Assembly: GCA_004151065.3 (NCBI GenBank)
Contig: NWUY0300009173.1
Coordinates: 93,741 to 118,183, forward strand
Origin: Larix sibirica
Lineage: Eukaryota > Streptophyta > Pinopsida > Pinales > Pinaceae
Direction: 5' to 3'
DNA length: 24,443 nt
The stretch's first letter is position 1. Each line of letters opens with the position of its first letter. Under the pieces are notes generated by a model. The model had not been told where the DNA came from and ran no database searches. It was given only the letters and a program-made list of their open reading frames with translations. A program made the position numbers and the translations under genes. Positions 20,561 through 24,443 of the stretch are shown here, one piece after another.

Positions 20561-20575
20561 AAAGGGGGAGGGGAA
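20561..20575 (+). promoter_or_regulatory. Polypurine tract
   Basis: AAAGGGGGAGGGGAA, 15 purines without interruption, directly followed by TGTTATACACC. This is the plus-strand priming site expected next to a 3' LTR. Confidence 0.8.
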
Positions 20576-21821
20576 TGTTATACACCAGTTTTGACCCTGT
20601 AATGTAATTTTGTAAATATTGATGTAAAAATATAGAAGCCAGAAACGAATGGTTTAGGGTGACCAAGCTATTGTAAATATGTACATTTTAAATATTAATA
20701 TAAAATATCTAATGGCTGCAGAGGAAGAAGGACGAAGAAGAGATGGGGGATATGATTCCACAAGTGGGGAAGTGATAGTGGGATTAAGGAAATGACCCTA
20801 GTGGGATTTTGCTTATATCCTTAGCCTTATCAGTTTAACCCAAGGTTCCTAAACCATGATTAAGAGGCATGCTCTGATTAAGAATTATTTAATTATCTTA
20901 AGATGGGATTAAGAGGGTAAAAGTGGTCTCATGTGGAGAAGACACATGGAAATCTAAATCCATACATATAAAAGTGAGATTTTAGTTTTGAGGGTGGTAA
21001 TTCATTCTGTATTATTGGTATCATTGCCTCGGACTCTCCAGAGACTGATACAGAGAGAGAGCAGATTATAGATGCCATAGGTGAATTTGACCTTTCCATG
21101 CCATTGACCCTAGGGTGAAACTGGTGTTGAGAGAAGCTTGGCTTGCAGTTGTGTTCCCGCGAATCCCAATTTAAGATTTCATGTCCAACCTGTGTTGAAG
21201 CATTGGAAGGGAACTGAAGGATTCTCGAGGCATTGCTAGCTTAGAGAAGGGGGCTTATTGCTTGCGTTGTGTAGGTAAATGAGGAGTGAGAATTGAGGAT
21301 TGGGACAACTGTGGAGGGGGTTTATGCACCAAGGGGGTTGCATGAGTGTTGGGTTGTGTAGATATCTTGAGGAATCGCTTTTCCCTTATGGACTAATATC
21401 CCCAGCTCGGGGGTGGCCTCTGTCAAAGAAAGATATGGCTTGGCAAAGATCCTACAATTGGGATAAATGTAATTTACTTGCAACTAGTTGGAGAATATTT
21501 AGATAAGTATTTCACTATGTTTGAATTGCCATGGTTGTATTTTCATTTCCATATTTTAATTTACTAGTTGTAATTGTATAACTGCATCGAATTGCTTGGC
21601 ATGTGAGGTGTTCCTTATATGCTTAAATTGCTTGTAAATTGTAATATATGCACATGTTAATTTGGGAGACCGTAATGTTTAAATTTCGTTGTGTAATTAA
21701 ATGAATTTCATGCTAAAATTAGGTAAAGAGATAGAATGGTGAGTCAGTACAGAAGATTGGGTGGTTCCCCATAAGCCCAAAGGTAATATTGGGTCGGTTA
21801 GGTATGTGACATTCTACAATA
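20576..21821 (+). mobile_element. 3' LTR of a chromovirus, right end uncertain
   Basis: Starts TGTTATACACCAG immediately after the polypurine tract. It has a TATA box at 20967 and R/U5-like sequence with the agagaaggg and ccccagctcgggggtgg modules. A possible end is the tgtgacattctaca near 21808-21821, but without the 5' partner the end is a guess. The open frame 21300-21506 has no recognisable content. Confidence 0.5.
20967..20973 (+). promoter_or_regulatory. LTR TATA box
   Basis: TATAAAA in catacatataaaagtgag, about 390 bases into the LTR. It gives a U3 of ordinary length. Confidence 0.55.
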
Positions 21822-23285
21822 TAATTAAACTTGTAAGGCTAGTTACACCACTACAATTGACTATTCCTTCATTTGAGACTCCTCCAGTATATTCGTTCCA
21901 TTTAAAACAATTAATGATAGAGACTGGTGGAATTGATTGAGCAAAACTATACATGCAACAAAATTTCAAAGGGTACCCACAATTTAGGTGTCATGGTGAC
22001 ATTTCTATAATTTGATGAGTTGTTGGTTTGGGAATGCATATTTATTTTAAAGTAAGTTATTTTGTTTGTTTATTTATTTAAATATTTTTTCTTCTCTTTA
22101 ACCTTAAACGTTGTAATTCTTTGGATATGTAATTTGTATGTTTTTTATTCTTTTGATGTTCTTGATGAATTTTTTCTTGGTAGATGCAAGAGGACACTAG
22201 GGTTTTTTCTATGCAAGTAAACCTTGGAGAATAACATGTAACAAGAGAGGAATTGATGATTGTCTTGTATAAGCCGTGGATCTTGTTGTGATGCAATAGG
22301 AGGTAGCATGATGGTTCCAACCCTAGACAAGATATGAATAAAATAGTAACACCTTAGGTGATATTGCACCCCTGTTCTTGTGTGATGCATGAAGGATAGG
22401 GAAATATCATGGAAATCCTAGATTGATCAGTCTTGATCTTGGAGTGATACCTTGTCTAGAAGAATACTTGTTTAATGTAGTGTTGATGTTCCATGGAGTT
22501 CTCATTGCTTGTGTTGATGCAAGAGTTGAAGTACTAGGGTTTGAGGATTCATCTTAGGATTGACATGTTGTCTTGGAGGATAGTGCTAATATTGCCTTGT
22601 AGGACATGTGCTTCTATCATGAAATATGGTTAGTGTTAATAAACACTAACGAAGACAACAATGCTAGTGTGGAGAGCTTGATGAAAACAATGCTACTGTG
22701 GAGCTAGTGTCCCCTATGGTTTCCATAGCTAGGGTTTGTAGAGCTTGACTTGTATCAATGTGAGATAAGTTGTTATGTCCATTTACTTCATATATATATT
22801 GTGTATTGTAGATTTGGATTTTAACTTATATTATCTTCATGATTGGGTAGATTCTAACACTCGTTATGCATGCTAATTGGACATAACTTTGGGTTGAATT
22901 TCTTAAGTGCACTTGAATGGTGTTTATTTTTTTGGGTTTCCTAAGTGAAAACCTTAGGGTAGGTCATCATGCACTTGGATAGGTAATCAAGATGATGAGT
23001 AAAGCAGATTCCTTGAAATTAAAGGAAGTTACATGCCAAAATGACGCTCCACACCATGATGATCCACCCAAAGAGAACATGGAACTACCAAAGGAAGGAT
23101 TAGTAGGGATGATACAAAATCTCTTGGAATATTTTGTTGGGATGTAATTTGTATGTTTTATATTCTTGTTGTTTTTCTTTGTGTTTTCAGGATTTAGTTG
23201 TTTCACTTACAAAAATTTTCCAATAAAACTATAAAGATATAACATTGAGTACATTCATTGTGAGTAATGACAAAGGATATCTCAT
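21822..23285. other. No coding content recognised
   Basis: AT-rich. It contains a repeated word (gatatgtaatttgtatg at 22124, gatgtaatttgtatg at 23141), each followed by a T-rich stretch with tattct, a perfect hairpin at 22629-22650 and a 30-bp spaced pair of acaatgcta(g/c)tgtggag near 22658 and 22688. Short minus-strand open frames here (22078-22390, 22967-23206) share only a KHTNYI peptide that comes from the repeated word. It may be LTR or leader sequence of the minus-strand element to the right. Confidence 0.4.
22629..22650. repeat. Perfect 9-bp hairpin
   Basis: gttagtgtt, loop aata, aacactaac. No T-run or gene context gives it a function. Confidence 0.6.
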
Positions 23286-23297
23286 CCTTTTATATAG
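23286..23297 (-). promoter_or_regulatory. TATA box on the minus strand
   Basis: CTATATAAAAGG on the minus strand, a near-ideal plant TATA box. It lies downstream of the reverse transcriptase fossil in the same orientation, where the 3' LTR of that element is expected. No cellular gene start follows. Confidence 0.45.
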
Positions 23298-23764
23298 AAT
23301 AGATGAGGAAGGCCAACATAAACCATGGACTAGGTCCACAGAAATAGCCGTAGACTGAAGTCAACAAGGCAACCACACTCCCTCTTACATGGTGGTCCAA
23401 TCTCCAAGTGTTTGCATGCATGTTTCTCCTCCTCTAGTTGCGTGTCACATGTCATCTTGTTCCCAATGCTCGTCAACATATGTGTGAAGGTAGTTACTTG
23501 TTCCAATGATTTCCTTAACATATGTGTTTGGGTCCATGACCAACCTCCATATGTATGCTCCTCAACCCAGTCATCATTGATTCAAGCATCCAACCTCCAA
23601 GTTTTATGTCACATGGTACCATGTTCTTAGGGATATGTTCCTTCCTCTAAGTATCTATCACTCATCCTCCTAGGAAGGTACTTTTTCTAATGAAAGAATT
23701 GAATCCACCATTATATGTTCTTGATGGATTCATCATCATTCCACATAGGATAACAACCACATAG
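23298..23764 (-). other. Sequence between RNase H fossil and TATA box
   Basis: No integrase motif can be read here. It holds short direct repeats (caacctccat at 23542, caacctccaa at 23591) and a purine-rich minus-strand run (AGAGGAGGAGAAA near 23424-23436) that could be a polypurine tract. The open frames 23330-23521 minus and 23412-23630 plus overlap each other and show no known motif. Confidence 0.35.
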
Positions 23765-24443
23765 GTAAGAGTAATAACTGTACTTCAGTTCTACGTCTCT
23801 CAATGCTCTATTGAAAAAGGAAATGGGATGTTCTTGTCCCGCATCATTCTTCTGCAAAAGGACAGTTGCAATAGTTACTTTAGAAGCAAATAAAAGATTA
23901 AAAAAAAATTAGTATAGTTTGGACTAATCAGGACAGGTGATTGACCTAGAGAAACCTTAATCTTCTTGAAAGAGCCTCTTGCTTCAATGGTGCACTTAAT
24001 CTCAACTTCCTTTTTTAACATATCTATAATCTTTTTAATATTTCTGCAAAGTTGGAAATGAATCTTCTGAGAAAATTGATCTTTTCAATAAAAGATTGCA
24101 CTTATTTCTTGTTCCTAGGAAGATCTATCATATCTATAGTAGCTAGTCTATCAAGATCTATTATGACTCCATATTTGGAAATAATATGGCCCAACAACTT
24201 TCCCTCTTTGATATCAAAGAACTATTTTTTAGGATTTAATGAAAAACCAAACTTCCTGCACTTTATGAAGGTGTGTTCAAGATGTTTCAAGTGTTCCTCA
24301 TCAGATTTTGAGAATACAGTCATATCATCAAGATATATAACAATGAACTTGTGTTTCTCCCCTAAAAATGCAATATCCATGGCCCTTTGGAAATTTTCTC
24401 CAACATTGATTAGTGTGAAGAACCTGCAACAATTAATTGATGA
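23765..24443 (-). pseudogene. pol: Ty3/gypsy reverse transcriptase-RNase H fossil, partial
   Basis: Minus-strand translation gives ENFQRAMDIAFLGEKHKFIV, then IYLDDMTVFSKSDEEHLKHL with the catalytic YLDD at 24324-24335, then KCRKFGFSLNPKK and LLGHIISKYGV. These are late fingers/palm motifs of Ty3/gypsy reverse transcriptase. Later comes LLQKNDAGQEHPISFFNRAL followed by LKYSYY, the start of the RNase H domain. In-frame stops lie at 24222-24224 and 24102-24104, another follows near 24010, and frameshifts separate the two domains, so it is dead. The upstream half of the polymerase lies beyond the right edge, and nothing like integrase follows on the left. The opposite orientation shows it is not part of the chromovirus ending near 21821. 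Confidence 0.85.

Noticed and set aside
19245-20575. 5' LTR partner of the LTR starting at 20576
   Set aside because: Only the internal 19870-20120 module is shared. No TGTTATACACC start is found at the expected position, so the two are not an LTR pair.
22629-22650. Transcription terminator
   Set aside because: The 9-bp hairpin has no following T-run and no gene before it.

Overview
The window looks like intergenic nuclear DNA of a large plant genome, most probably a gymnosperm (conifer-like). The reasons are a decayed leucine-rich-repeat (LRR) fossil of the TIR-NBS-LRR kind common in conifers, several layers of old broken LTR retrotransposons, AT-rich sequence, and no intact cellular gene on either strand. 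The species assignment is inference; the retroelement and LRR calls rest on residues that can be read in the sequence. Bacterial-style features (operons, ribosome binding sites, CRISPR, insertion sequences) do not apply and none were seen.

Layout, left to right. 1-616 (minus): fossil LRR region with stops and a frameshift. 617-2526: nothing recognised. 2527-2693: a short coding-like relic. 2866-3955: a degenerate tandem array with a 12-bp period that stays open in several frames on both strands. 3956-8869 (minus): a non-autonomous LTR retrotransposon with two LTRs of about 1.6 kb, a gag fossil and no pol. Its left LTR carries a SINE-like insertion with an 11-bp target duplication. Beyond its right LTR, 8870-9777 is a second copy of the 3' part of the same internal region, so two elements share an LTR in tandem. 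That copy is cut off where a new LTR-like sequence starts at 9779. 9779-12321: very AT-rich DNA, a TATA-like site, then 123-bp, 69-bp and 61-bp tandem repeats, ending in an assembly gap (12322-12354).

12425-15185 and 15187-17947 are two practically identical 2761-bp units separated and followed by single N bases. I found one base difference, and even the microsatellite has the same length in both. This is probably an assembly artefact rather than a real duplication. Each unit holds an unrecognised, stop-ridden protein-like block on the minus strand, a microsatellite, a GC-richer cluster of inverted repeats and a TATA box. 17949-18264 is a diverged third copy of part of the unit.

18265-21821 (plus): mostly non-coding retroelement sequence ending in a chromodomain relic, a purine-rich polypurine tract and the start of an LTR with its own TATA box, i.e. 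the 3' end of a Ty3/gypsy chromovirus. 21822-23285: nothing coding. 23286-24443 (minus): a TATA-like site and a reverse transcriptase/RNase H fossil of a second Ty3/gypsy element that runs off the right edge.

No genes here work together as a pathway. The window records successive retrotransposon insertion, LTR-LTR recombination, tandem-repeat expansion and decay. The best candidates for something little described are the tandem gag-only LTR element, the SINE-like insertion inside it, the stop-free 12-bp array and the unidentified protein fossil at 13481-14006.
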